NCBI RefSeq assembly: GCF_003932715.1
Contig: NZ_CP020700.1
Location: 186,001 to 250,000 of the forward strand
Direction: 5' to 3'
Source of the DNA: Streptomyces tsukubensis
GTDB lineage: Bacteria; Actinomycetota; Actinomycetes; Streptomycetales; Streptomycetaceae
DNA length: 64,000 nucleotides
The translations under genes were made by a program, and so were the position numbers. Shown piece by piece: positions 39,876 to 48,736 of the stretch. Each line of letters opens with the position of its first letter. The first letter of the stretch is position 1. A model generated the notes under the pieces. That model was not told the origin of the DNA, made no database searches, and saw only the letters and a program-made list of their open reading frames with translations.

Positions 39876-40676
39876 ATGTCTGCGTCTGCCGCGCCCTCCG
39901 CGCCCTCAGCCTCCCCCGAGCCGTCCGAGCCGTCCGAGCCGTCCGAGCCGTCGGCGCCGTCGGCTCCGCCGGTGTCCGGTGAACCCGCCCGGCGCTGGAT
40001 ACCCACCCACGGCGACCCCTACCGGCCGGCCCCCTACCGGCCCGAGCGGATCCCGGCCGCCGAGTCCCTGGCGCGGGCGGCGCAGTTGCAGGCCCGGATG
40101 GAGGAGCGGCGGACGGTACGGCAGTTCGCCCCCGATCCCGTACCACTGGACGCCGTCCGGTCCGCCGTCGCCTGCGCCGCGACCGCGCCGTCCGGTGCCC
40201 ATCAGCAGCCGTGGACCTTCGTCCTGGTGCAGGATCCGGAGATCCGGCGGCGGATCCGGGAGGCGGCCGAGGAGGAGGAACGGGTCTCCTACGACGGCCG
40301 GCTCGGCGAGGAGTGGCTGGCCGCACTGCGCCCCCTGGGTACGGACGAGGTCAAGACCCATCTCACCGACGCGCCCGCCCTGATCGTCGTCTTCCAGCAG
40401 CGCTACTGGCTGGGCGATGACGGCACCAAGCGCAAGCACTACTACGTCGACGAGTCCGTCGGGATCGCGGTCGGCATGCTGCTGACCGCCCTTCACCTCT
40501 CCGGTCTGGCCGCGCTGGTGCACACGCCGAGCCCGATGCGCTTCCTCTCCGAGGTACTGGACCGGCCCGCCAACGAGAAGGCCTTCGCGGTGGTGCCCGT
40601 GGGCTATCCGGCTCCGGACTGCGAGGTCCCCGATCTGGTCCGCAAGACGCTGGACCAGGTGATGGTCGAGATCTGA
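39876..40676 (+). CDS. Nitroreductase-family flavoprotein
   Basis: This 266-residue protein has a disordered Ala/Ser/Pro/Glu N-terminus that includes an in-frame SEP repeat from 9-nt direct repeats, then the nitroreductase fold: EERRTVRQFAPDPVPLDAVR (FMN phosphate region), ATAPSGAHQQPWTFV and a late FAVVPVGYPAPDCEVPDL. The pattern is close to the iodotyrosine deiodinase-like branch, which also uses FMN. The expected reaction is NAD(P)H- or flavin-dependent reduction of a halogenated or nitro aromatic; the substrate is unknown. The ATG at 39876 is preferred, although the fold itself begins some 50 residues later. Confidence 0.85.
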   Translation: MSASAAPSAPSASPEPSEPSEPSEPSAPSAPPVSGEPARRWIPTHGDPYRPAPYRPERIPAAESLARAAQLQARMEERRTVRQFAPDPVPLDAVRSAVACAATAPSGAHQQPWTFVLVQDPEIRRRIREAAEEEERVSYDGRLGEEWLAALRPLGTDEVKTHLTDAPALIVVFQQRYWLGDDGTKRKHYYVDESVGIAVGMLLTALHLSGLAALVHTPSPMRFLSEVLDRPANEKAFAVVPVGYPAPDCEVPDLVRKTLDQVMVEI

Positions 40677-40784
40677 CGGCCTTCTGGCATTGGGCATGGA
40701 CACGTCAGTAGAGTCCCGGCGAGTCCACTGAGCCGGTGCGCACACCGGAGAAGCGGGATGCGCACCCCGTGCCTAGGAGCGCCC

Positions 40785-41957
40785 ATGTCCCGCAGAGCCC
40801 CCCTCGCCTGGCTGCCGCCCGCGCTGCTCACCGTCGCGACGATCCTCGTGATCGCCGCCGTACCGCAGTCGCGGCCGGTGGACGATCCGGACGGTACTGA
40901 CCCTTCCGTCCGGGCGGTACGGGCCGAACAGGCCCGGCCCGACACCGGTCCGCCCGCGGCCCTGCCGGGCGGGAGGGCCCGGCCCGACGCCCGCGACGTG
41001 GTGCTCGCCGTGCACGGCGGGGCGGGTGCCGCGCTGAACCGGGAGACCACGTCACCGCAGCGGGAGAAGGCGTACCGCGACGGGCTCGCGACCGCCCTGC
41101 GGGCCGGACAGCGGGTGCTGGACCGGGGCGGGTCGAGCGTGGACGCCGTGGAGGCGGCGGTGAAGCGACTGGAGGACGATCCGCTGTTCAACGCGGGCAA
41201 GGGGGCGGTGTTCAACGCGGACGCCGAGCACGAGCTGGACGCCTCCGTCATGCGCGGCTCCGACCTCGCGGCGGGTGCCGTGGCGGGAGTGCGCAGCCTG
41301 CGCAATCCCGTGGAGGGGGCGCGGCTGGTGATGGAGAAGTCGAAGCACGTGCTCATCGCGGGCGAAGGAGCGGACGACTTCGGGGCGCGCGGCGGACTGG
41401 CCACGGTCACCCAGGACTACTACTGGACCCAGGCCCGGTGGGACGCGCTGATGCGGGCGAAGGAGGCCGAGCGCGGTTCGAAGTCGGCGGCCCGTTCCCC
41501 CGAGGCGCTCGCCGATCTGCAGTCGCAGGGCACCGTCGGCGCGGTCGCCGTCGACGGCCGGGGCGATGTCGCCGCCGCGACGTCGACGGGCGGAATGACC
41601 AATAAACTGCCGGGCCGGATCGGGGACTCGCCGCTGATCGGAGCGGGCACGTACGCGAAGAACTCCACGCTCGCCGTGAGCGCCACCGGGGCGGGCGAGT
41701 TCTTCATCCGTGGCGCGGCGAGCTCGACGATCTCCGATCTGATGGAGTTCAAGGGGCTGGGGGTGGCTCCGGCCGCGTACGACGTGGTCGTCGAACGCCT
41801 GCCCCGGCTCGGCGGTCAGGGCGGGGTGATCGCGCTGACCCGGGAGGGGGTGTTCGACGCGCCCCACAGCAGCCCGGGGATGCTCCACGGCTATCTCACC
41901 GAGGACGGTGACGTGGTGACGAAGATGTTCCCGGACGAGTCGCCCGCGAACACCTGA
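40785..41957 (+). CDS. Isoaspartyl peptidase/L-asparaginase (Ntn hydrolase), exported
   Basis: The protein (390 residues) has an N-terminal signal or anchor segment (WLPPALLTVATILVIAAV) and a type III asparaginase domain: VVLAVHGGAGAALNRE, DRGGSSVDAVEAAVKRLEDD, FNAGKGAVFN and the autoproteolytic site GTVGAVAVD, where the Thr becomes the catalytic N-terminal nucleophile. The TSTGGMTNKLPGRIGDSPLIG stretch is also diagnostic. It should cleave isoaspartyl peptides or asparagine outside the cytoplasm. The ATG at 40785 follows AGGAG. Most actinobacterial homologues are cytoplasmic, so the export signal is notable. Confidence 0.9.
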   Translation: MSRRAPLAWLPPALLTVATILVIAAVPQSRPVDDPDGTDPSVRAVRAEQARPDTGPPAALPGGRARPDARDVVLAVHGGAGAALNRETTSPQREKAYRDGLATALRAGQRVLDRGGSSVDAVEAAVKRLEDDPLFNAGKGAVFNADAEHELDASVMRGSDLAAGAVAGVRSLRNPVEGARLVMEKSKHVLIAGEGADDFGARGGLATVTQDYYWTQARWDALMRAKEAERGSKSAARSPEALADLQSQGTVGAVAVDGRGDVAAATSTGGMTNKLPGRIGDSPLIGAGTYAKNSTLAVSATGAGEFFIRGAASSTISDLMEFKGLGVAPAAYDVVVERLPRLGGQGGVIALTREGVFDAPHSSPGMLHGYLTEDGDVVTKMFPDESPANT

Positions 41958-42367
41958 GCCGGTGAGGGTACGGGGCGGGACAGCGGTCCGGCCGGCCCGG
42001 CTGCGGGCCGGCGGGCTCCCCCCGGTCGCCGCCGTCGCCTTCGGCATCGCCGCCGCGATCCGGCGCCGGATACTCCTGCTCTTCCTGCTCGTCCTCGTGT
42101 GCGCCGGCCGGCCCCCGGGCTTCGGCCTGATACCGGGTGGTTTCCCATCCGGAAACACCGGGCCGGACCCGTCCGGTTTCCTAGCCCAGAGCCGGGAAAG
42201 TCCCTCGCCGTCCGGAAAATCCCGCTCACCCTCCGCCATCAGGGCTGTTCGTCCCGCCGGTCATGGACGTTCGGCCCGTGCGGGGTGCGGCTCGCGGGTC
42301 GAGACTGGAGACGGCGGTTCGGGCAGATCCGCCGGTTCTGCGCACACGGAAGAACGGAAGTGCTGTG
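41958..42367. other. Intergenic region without a confident gene
   Basis: A plus-strand frame from 41962 contains a short hydrophobic stretch (RRRILLLFLLVLVCAG) and could encode a small membrane peptide, but it has no ribosome binding site, and its continuation runs through the start of uspA in another frame. I therefore leave the region as presumed promoter DNA for the universal stress protein. Confidence 0.4.
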
Positions 42368-43249
42368 ATGAACGGTCCGGTCGTGGTCGGGGTGGACGGC
42401 TCGACGTCGGCGCTCGCCGCCGTGGAGATCGCGGCCCGGGAGGCAAGGCTGCGCGGGGTGGGACTCCAGGTCGTGCACGCCTTCATCTGGCCTTCCCTGC
42501 ACGTCTCCCTCGGCCCCTCCCCCGTCGGCCCGGCCGACGGCGGACTGCGCAACGCCGCCGACAAACTGCTCTCCGAGGCCGTCGCACGGGCCCGCGAGAC
42601 CGAGCCCGGTGTCGAGGTCACGGAGCATCTGGTGACCGGTGAACCGCTGACGGTGCTGGAGGCCCGGTCCCGCGAGGCGTCGCTGGTGGTCGTCGGCAGC
42701 CGGGGCATGGGCGGGTTCATCGGACTGCTGGTCGGGTCGACCGCGGTCCATCTGGCCGCGCACGGCCGGTGCCCGGTGCTGGTGGTCCGCGGGGACGCCG
42801 GGGCGACCGGGTCCGTCGTGGTCGCCGTCGACGGTTCGCCGCAGGGTGACGCGGCGGTCGGGTTCGCGTTCGCCGAGGCATCGGCACGCGGAGTGGACCT
42901 GGTGGCCGTGCACGCGTGGAACACCTGGACCGAGCGCGGCGACGACGACCCGGGCCACCCGCAGAACCTGGTCGACGGCATCGACCGGATGCGGTCGGCG
43001 GAGGAGCGGCTGCTGGCAGAGGCGCTCTCGGGCTGGCAGGACCGCTATCCCGATGTGACCGTGCACCGCCGGCTGGTGGAGAACCGGATCCGGCAGGCGC
43101 TGATCGAAGCGACCGAGCAGGCCCAGTTGATCGTCGTGGGGGCGCGCGGCCGCGGCGGCTTCACCGGGCTGCTGCTGGGGTCGGTCAGCCAGGCGCTGCT
43201 GCACCACGGGCACTGCCCGGTGGCGGTGGTCCGCGGCGACGTTTCCTGA
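42368..43249 (+). CDS. Tandem universal stress protein (two UspA domains)
   Basis: Two UspA domains lie in 293 residues: the first starts VVVGVDGSTSALAAVEIAAR, the second VVVAVDGSPQGDAAVGFAFA. Each ends with the ATP-binding motif G-2x-G-9x-G-S/T: VVGSRGMGGFIGLLVGST in domain 1 and VVGARGRGGFTGLLLGSV in domain 2. Such ATP-binding double-Usp proteins act in stress and dormancy responses. The ATG at 42368 fits the domain; a GTG one codon upstream is also possible. A very strong terminator follows. Confidence 0.93.
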   Translation: MNGPVVVGVDGSTSALAAVEIAAREARLRGVGLQVVHAFIWPSLHVSLGPSPVGPADGGLRNAADKLLSEAVARARETEPGVEVTEHLVTGEPLTVLEARSREASLVVVGSRGMGGFIGLLVGSTAVHLAAHGRCPVLVVRGDAGATGSVVVAVDGSPQGDAAVGFAFAEASARGVDLVAVHAWNTWTERGDDDPGHPQNLVDGIDRMRSAEERLLAEALSGWQDRYPDVTVHRRLVENRIRQALIEATEQAQLIVVGARGRGGFTGLLLGSVSQALLHHGHCPVAVVRGDVS

Positions 43250-43255
43250 AGCGAC

Positions 43256-43301
43256 GCCGGTACGGCCTCCGGGACCCGTCGGTTCCTGAGGCCGTACCGG
43301 C
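43256..43301 (+). terminator. Strong stem-loop terminator after the Usp gene
   Basis: GCCGGTACGGCCTC (43256-43269) pairs perfectly over 14 bp with GAGGCCGTACCGGC (43288-43301) around an 18-nt loop, 7 nt after the stop codon. Confidence 0.85.
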
Positions 43302-43485
43302 ACGTCCGGGCACCGGTGCCGGACACTCCGGCCGAACGCATCGACTCGCACGCGCCACGGTCTCTACGATGCATTTCGGTCGGGTCGTCGCGTTCGCGCC
43401 GCTCCCACGCCGTTCCGCTCCTTCTCGTTCGCCGTCACACCACCGGCCGGCCCGGTTCGCCGCCCGGTGTCTCCCGGGGGTTCGC

Positions 43486-44916
43486 ATGTCCCAGCACATC
43501 CGTCCGTACGACCAGCAGCATCCGCACGGAGACCGTCCGCACGACCACCCGCCCGCCCGCGGGGGTTACGCCGCCTGGTCAGAATTCTGCGCCGTACCGC
43601 CGAGCCCGCAGGTGCGGGAGCGGCTCGCCGCCGACGGTACGGGCGGGCTTCTGCCGCGCACGGCGGCGGGAGCCCGGGCCGGGTTCGACGACGGGACGAT
43701 CATGCCGCCGGAGGCCTATCCGCCGGGCACCCCCGCCGTCACGGTGATGTCCGCGGCGGCCGAACGCCCCCCGCTGCGGGGCGCGGTGCGGGTCGCGGTC
43801 GCCCTCGCCGACTTCACCGACCGCCCGATGACCGCGGGCAAACAGCACTTCGAGGACCTGTTCTTCTCACTGGGGAAACTGCCGCACGGCAGTGTCCGCG
43901 AGTACTTCCGTGAGGTCACGGGCGGTCTCGTCGATATCGTCGGTGAGGTCGTCGGACCGCTGCGGCTGCCGCAGACGATGGCCTGGTACGCGGGTGGCAA
44001 CTCGGGCGTCGGCAATCCGGAAGGGGAGCCCCGGGCACGGGTGATGGCCGAGGACACGGCCCGCGCCGCCGACCCGCTGATGGACTTCGGCCCGTACGAC
44101 AACGACGGCAACGGCTTCGTGGACGCGTTCATCGTGGTGCATGCGGGTACCGGGGGCGAGACCAGTGGCAGCACCGGTGACCTCTGGTCCCACAAGTGGC
44201 TGCTCCCGTCCGCGTACGACGCCGACGGTACGAAGATCTACGCCTATCTGACGATCCCCGAGGATGCCCGGATCGGGGTCGCGGCACACGAGATCGGACA
44301 TCTCGTCTTCGGATTCCCCGATCTCTACGACATCGACGGATCGTCGGAGGGAGTCGGTGACTGGTGTCTGATGGCCGGGGGCGCCTGGGGCGGCGGCGGT
44401 GACGTCCCGGTCCATCCGTCGGCCTGGTGCAAGCTGCGGCAGGGCTGGGCCGAGGCGGCGCTGGTCGACTCCGACGGGCCCGTCGCCTTCGAGGACGTGA
44501 AGTCCGCCCGTACGGTGCACCGGCTCTGGACCGGCGGGGCGGTCGGGGACGAGTACTTCCTGGTGGAGAACCGGCAACCCAGCGGCTACGACGCCTCGTT
44601 GCCCGCGGGCGGACTGCTGGTGTGGCATATCGACGAGAGCCGCAAGGACAACGCCGACGACGGCCGGTACCGGGTCGCGCTGGTCCAGGCCGACGCGCTG
44701 GGCGATCTGGAGGGCGCACGGAACCGCGGCGACGCCGGTGACCCCTTCCCCGGCAGTTCGGGCAATACGGCGCTCACCGCGGAAAGCAAGCCGGGATCGC
44801 TGACGAACGCGGGCGGCGACAGCGGGGTCGCCCTGACCGGGATCTCGGCGCCGGGGCCGGTGATGACGGCGACGGTGACCGTGACGGCCCCGGTGCCGGC
44901 ACCCGCCGCCGGCTGA
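43486..44916 (+). CDS. M6-family (immune inhibitor A-like) metalloprotease
   Basis: The protein (476 residues) has the zinc-binding site HEIGHLVFGFPDLYD and the M6-domain hallmarks VALADFTDRPM, FSLGKLPHGSVREYFREVTG and FIVVHAGTG. The catalytic domain covers about residues 90-340, followed by a beta-rich region with FLVENRQPSGYD and GLLVWHIDE. The N-terminus is His/Pro-rich, without an obvious signal peptide, which is odd for a normally secreted protease; a non-classical route or a wrong start is possible, although ATG 43486 is the only reasonable start. It should degrade extracellular proteins if exported. Confidence 0.9.
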   Translation: MSQHIRPYDQQHPHGDRPHDHPPARGGYAAWSEFCAVPPSPQVRERLAADGTGGLLPRTAAGARAGFDDGTIMPPEAYPPGTPAVTVMSAAAERPPLRGAVRVAVALADFTDRPMTAGKQHFEDLFFSLGKLPHGSVREYFREVTGGLVDIVGEVVGPLRLPQTMAWYAGGNSGVGNPEGEPRARVMAEDTARAADPLMDFGPYDNDGNGFVDAFIVVHAGTGGETSGSTGDLWSHKWLLPSAYDADGTKIYAYLTIPEDARIGVAAHEIGHLVFGFPDLYDIDGSSEGVGDWCLMAGGAWGGGGDVPVHPSAWCKLRQGWAEAALVDSDGPVAFEDVKSARTVHRLWTGGAVGDEYFLVENRQPSGYDASLPAGGLLVWHIDESRKDNADDGRYRVALVQADALGDLEGARNRGDAGDPFPGSSGNTALTAESKPGSLTNAGGDSGVALTGISAPGPVMTATVTVTAPVPAPAAG

Positions 44917-44953
44917 CGGATACGGGTCTCTCGCGGGGCAGCCCCGGGCCGGT

Positions 44954-45340
44954 TCAGGTGGGCGCCTGGGGCGGTCCGCCCCGGGCGTCCAGGATGCGTA
45001 ACGCCTCGTCGAGCGCGGCACGTTGCTCCGTTGACATCGTGCCGACGAACGCCACCAGGGCGCGGGTCGGGCAGTCGCCGTGCGACCAGGCCTCGTTCAT
45101 CAGGGCCGCGGCGTACTCGGCCCGGGTGGCGACCGCGGTGTAGCGGTAGGCCCGGCCGTCGAGTTCACGGCGGAGCAGTCCCTTGCGGTGCACCTTGTCC
45201 ATGACGGTCATCACGGTCGTGTAGGCGATGGTCCGTTCCCGCCGCAGTTCGAGCAGCACCTCGCGGACCGTGACCGGCCGGTCCAGCCGCCACACCCGGG
45301 TCATCACCGCGTCTTCCAGCTCTCCCAGTTGTCCCTTCAC
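44954..45340 (-). CDS. BlaI/MecI-family transcriptional repressor
   Basis: This repressor has the winged-helix BlaI fold: QLGELEDAVMTRVWRLDRPV, TVREVLLELRRERTIAYTTV and TVMDKVHRKGLLRRELDGRA, with a helical dimerisation tail. BlaI/MecI repressors are inactivated by cleavage by a partner M56 sensor protease (BlaR/MecR), but no M56 gene is in view. The start is uncertain: I chose the GTG at 45340, just before KGQLGELE, and in-frame upstream starts reach 45376. It is convergent with the M6 protease gene. Confidence 0.85.
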   Translation of the reverse strand: MKGQLGELEDAVMTRVWRLDRPVTVREVLLELRRERTIAYTTVMTVMDKVHRKGLLRRELDGRAYRYTAVATRAEYAAALMNEAWSHGDCPTRALVAFVGTMSTEQRAALDEALRILDARGGPPQAPT

Positions 45341-45416
45341 GGAAACCACACTAGGGAGCGGGGGGACGGTGCCCAACCGGTTCGCGGGTATCGCCCTGGC
45401 CGTCGACCGGGAACGG

Positions 45417-46847
45417 TCACCTCCCGAGCAGCCTCCGCCACCACGGCCTCCGGGGCGCGGGGGCCGGGTGCGGTGTCGGGTCGGTGTCGGGCGCGGCGGC
45501 GGCGGGGAGGGGCTGGGCGGCGGGCGGGGTCGAGATGTCGAGCGGAGGCAGCACCGGCGCCTCGTCCTTCGGCCGGTCCTTCGGGAAGGTCACCGGCAGG
45601 GCGTCCAGCCGGGACGACATCCAGGTGGTGGTCGTGGTCAGTTCCGCGTCGGAGACGGCGAGGGTGACCTCCGGCAGCCTGGCCAGCAGGGCGTCGATAC
45701 CGGTGTCGGCGATCGCCCGGCCGATGTCGATACCGGGGCACTCGTGCGGCCCGCTGCCGAAGGAGAGGTGCGAGCGGTTCCCGTACATCGACGTCTTGAG
45801 GTCGGGGCGGATCTCCGGGTCCACGTTGCCCGCGGCGATGCCGAGCATCACCATGTCGCCGGCCCTGATCTCCTGGCCGCCGAGGACGGTGTCACCGAGG
45901 GCCCAGCGGGTGGGGACGACGGCGAGCGGCGGCTGGTCCCACAGCACTTGGTCCAGGGCGTCGGGGAGGGTCATCTGGCCGCCGGAGAGGTTGCCCCGGA
46001 AGCGGGGGGCCGTGAGCACCATCCGCAGGGTGTTCGCGACCAGGTTGGAGGTGGTCACATGGCTGACGGTCAGCGCGTGCCGCAGGTGTTCTGCGACCTC
46101 GTCGTCGCTCAGCTCCGCCTCGTGGGCGAGCAGCCAGCCGATGAGGTCCTGATCGGGGCTGCTGCGGCGGTTCGCGACGGTCTCCCGCATCACCGACATC
46201 ACGTACTCGTTGCTCTGCAGCGCCGTCGCACTGCCGGAGACCATGTCGCGTACGGCATCACCGAGCGGAATGCCGTGTTCCTCGGGGATTCCGCAGAGCC
46301 GGGCCATCACCAGGATGGGCAGCCGGTCCGCGAACTCGGTGACCAGATCCGCCTCTCCACGGGCGACGAAGGAGTCGATGAGCTGGTTGGTGTAGCGGAC
46401 GACGTGGCGGCGGATGCCGTGCCGGTTGAACCGGCCCAGGGCATCGGTGATGGCGCCCCGGAGCCGGGCGTGTTCCTCGCCGTCGACGAAGACCAGCAGC
46501 GGCTGCCAGGCGGTGACGGGCAGCAGCGGGGAGTCCGCGGCGATCCGTCCGTCCCGGAAGGCGTTCCAGTTCCGGGAGTCGGCGGTGAACAGCGAAGGGG
46601 TGCGCATCACTTCGAGGTTCTCCCGGTGGCCGAGGACCAGCCAGGCGGGTACGTCGCCCGGCAGCAGCACCCGGGCGACCGGCCCGTTCTCCCGGCGCAG
46701 CCGCTCGTACAGCTCGTACGGGGAGCCCTCGGCCTCCCGGCCGTACACCCGCCTGACTCCGGCCTGCCCGAGGTCGTGCGCGGGGCACCCCTGGGGCGGT
46801 ACGGCCGCGGGCCGGGTGCCGAGGGATTCAGAGTGCGGGGTGGTCAC
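45417..46847 (-). CDS. Cytochrome P450 lacking the EXXR motif (CYP157-like)
   Basis: The protein (about 476 residues) has a proper heme-binding loop, FGSGPHECPGIDIGRAI, with the proximal Cys. The K-helix, where nearly all P450s have EXXR, instead reads DALDQVLWDQPPLAVVPTRW, that is QVLW in place of E-x-x-R, reminiscent of the EQSLW of the Streptomyces CYP157 family. The I-helix (TVSHVTTSNLVANTL) also lacks the usual AGxxT oxygen-activation pattern. A Pro/Ala-rich tail ends with the basic-aromatic RRPWWRRLLGR, possibly for membrane or protein contact. The GTG start with GGAGG upstream is at about 46847. Whether it catalyses oxidation is open. CYP157 members often lie in conservons, but no conservon genes are here. 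Confidence 0.85.
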   Translation of the reverse strand: MTTPHSESLGTRPAAVPPQGCPAHDLGQAGVRRVYGREAEGSPYELYERLRRENGPVARVLLPGDVPAWLVLGHRENLEVMRTPSLFTADSRNWNAFRDGRIAADSPLLPVTAWQPLLVFVDGEEHARLRGAITDALGRFNRHGIRRHVVRYTNQLIDSFVARGEADLVTEFADRLPILVMARLCGIPEEHGIPLGDAVRDMVSGSATALQSNEYVMSVMRETVANRRSSPDQDLIGWLLAHEAELSDDEVAEHLRHALTVSHVTTSNLVANTLRMVLTAPRFRGNLSGGQMTLPDALDQVLWDQPPLAVVPTRWALGDTVLGGQEIRAGDMVMLGIAAGNVDPEIRPDLKTSMYGNRSHLSFGSGPHECPGIDIGRAIADTGIDALLARLPEVTLAVSDAELTTTTTWMSSRLDALPVTFPKDRPKDEAPVLPPLDISTPPAAQPLPAAAAPDTDPTPHPAPAPRRPWWRRLLGR

Positions 46848-47022
46848 GGTGCCTCCGGGGTACGCGGGGGTACGGAAAGGGCACGGCAGGCCGGTGCCGT
46901 GGCGGGAAGGGAGCGTGGCGCGGACGGCGATCACCCCGTCCCCGGGGGATCGTGCGCAGCCCGCAGCATAGCCGCCACTCCGCGTGGTGAAGGGGTGAAT
47001 CCGCAGGAACGTCCATTCATCC

Positions 47023-47046
47023 GCACGGGAGACGGACCTCCCGTGC
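47023..47046. repeat. Perfect 9-bp inverted repeat in the divergent P450 intergenic region
   Basis: GCACGGGAG-acggac-CTCCCGTGC lies about 180 nt upstream of the minus-strand P450 and 230 nt upstream of the plus-strand P450 in an otherwise featureless 430-nt region. It could be a regulator site or a transcript hairpin; no adjacent regulator gene is present. Confidence 0.5.
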
Positions 47047-47278
47047 CGGTGGTCCGGAACAGAGGGACCGGAAGGCGTACAACGGCTCGAAGGAAGCGGC
47101 ACACGGCACCACCCCTCGAACGCACGTACAAACGCGGCAAAATCCTGGCCATGGTTGCCCGCAGGCCCCCTCGCGCCGCCGCCTTTCCGGTGGTGTCATC
47201 TCCACGGCACCGCGAGCGGGCCCGGACAGCCGGGCCCGGGTGGCGCGGTGCATGCCGTCGATCTCTGGGGGATGCGCC

Positions 47279-48640
47279 ATGGCCGTGACATCAGCGAGGG
47301 CCGGTACGGAGTCGGTGCCCCGGGCGCCCGGGGCGCTGCCGCTGGTGGGGCACGCTTTCAGGCTCTGGCGGGACCCGCTCGGGTTCCTGGGCTCGCTGTA
47401 CCGGTACGGGGACCTCGTCCGGCTGGACCTGGGAACGCTGCCGGTGTACGCCGTCACCTCGTCCGAACTGGTCCACCAGGTCCTGACGGTGAAGGGGAGG
47501 AGCTTCGAGAAGGGCCGGTTCTACGAGCGGCTGCGGCCACTGGCCGGCAACGGGCTGGCGACCGCCGACGGGGAGTACCACCGCAGGCACCGCAGGCTGA
47601 TGCAGCCGATGTTCTCCCGGCAGCGCATCGCGGGCTACTCGGAGGTCATGAGCAGCAAGGCGCTGGAGCTGGCCGGGCAGTGGCGCCCCGGGATGCGGGT
47701 GGACGTCGAGCGGGCGATGAGCACCTATGCGGTGGAGACGCTCGCGGCGACGATGTTCTCCACCGACTTCGGACGGCCCGCGGTCGCCGCGGTCCGCGAC
47801 AACCTTCCGGTGCTGCTCAACCATCTGCTGGTGAGGGCGGCTTCGCCGCGGCTGCTGGACCGGCTGCCGATCCGCGCCAACCGGGATTTCGACGCGGCCG
47901 CCGCCCGGCTCCGCGCGGTCATCGACGAGACGATCCTCGCCGCCCGCGCGGGGGCGCCTACGGACCGGGACGATCTCCTGACGCTGCTGCTGACCGCGCA
48001 GGAGGCGGAGAGCGGCGAGCGCCTCGACGATACGGAGGTCAGGGACGAGCTGAGCACGATCCTCTTCGCCGGGGTGGAGACGACCACAGCGGCGCTGACA
48101 TGGACCCTGACGGAGCTGGCACGGCATCCGGAGGCCGAGGCGGCGGTGGCGGCCGAGGTCCGGGCCGTGGTCGGTGGCCGGCCGGTGACCGTGGAGGACG
48201 TGCCCAAGCTGCCCGCGCTGCGGCGGGCCCTGGACGAGGCGATGCGGCTGCACGGCGTCACCCTGCTGATGCGCCGGGCCGTCGAGCCGGTGGAACTGGC
48301 GGGCCGGCTGCTGCCGCCGGGGACGGAGCTGGCGTTCAGTCTGTACGCGATCCACCGGGACGGCCGGGTGTACGAGAACCCCGATGCCTACGACCCGGAC
48401 CGCTGGCTGCCGGAGCGTCAGGAGGCGTCCGGGACGGGACGCACGGCGTACCTGCCCTTCGGCGCGGGTGCCCGTAAGTGCATCGGGGACCAGTTCACCT
48501 ATACCGAGGCGACGATCGCCCTGGCGACGATCCTCGACCGGTGGAAGCTGGAACCTGCTCCGGGGGCCGAGCCCCGGCAGTTGCCCTCCACGATTCCGCG
48601 AGCGCAGGGCTCCGTGCTGGTCGTCCGCCCGCGGGAGTGA
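47279..48640 (+). CDS. Cytochrome P450
   Basis: This 453-residue P450 has all canonical motifs: I-helix FAGVETTTAALTWTLTEL, K-helix EAMRL (EXXR), a PERF-like DPDRWLPER region and the heme loop FGAGARKCIGDQF with the axial Cys. The N-terminus has a Pro-rich start (RAPGALPLVGHAFRLWRDPL) typical of membrane-proximal or long-substrate P450s, related to the pentalenene oxygenase-like group. The substrate and redox partners are unknown; no ferredoxin is adjacent. It is divergent from the atypical P450 and starts with ATG at 47279. Confidence 0.92.
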   Translation: MAVTSARAGTESVPRAPGALPLVGHAFRLWRDPLGFLGSLYRYGDLVRLDLGTLPVYAVTSSELVHQVLTVKGRSFEKGRFYERLRPLAGNGLATADGEYHRRHRRLMQPMFSRQRIAGYSEVMSSKALELAGQWRPGMRVDVERAMSTYAVETLAATMFSTDFGRPAVAAVRDNLPVLLNHLLVRAASPRLLDRLPIRANRDFDAAAARLRAVIDETILAARAGAPTDRDDLLTLLLTAQEAESGERLDDTEVRDELSTILFAGVETTTAALTWTLTELARHPEAEAAVAAEVRAVVGGRPVTVEDVPKLPALRRALDEAMRLHGVTLLMRRAVEPVELAGRLLPPGTELAFSLYAIHRDGRVYENPDAYDPDRWLPERQEASGTGRTAYLPFGAGARKCIGDQFTYTEATIALATILDRWKLEPAPGAEPRQLPSTIPRAQGSVLVVRPRE

Positions 48641-48736
48641 CCGCGCTCCGCCCAGGACGGCCGGTGGGTCGGGTCCCGTCCGGCGGTTGCCTTGGGGCAA
48701 GGGCTCGCGGGCTCCGCCGCCGGGTGCCCGGGCCGG

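Noticed and set aside
41962..42642. Plus-strand frame with a hydrophobic stretch before the Usp gene
   Set aside because: No ribosome binding site, and it runs through the start of the well-supported Usp gene in another frame.
45417..48640. The two P450s as tailoring enzymes of the PKS
   Set aside because: They lie over 20 kb away with many housekeeping-like genes between; nothing links them to the polyketide.
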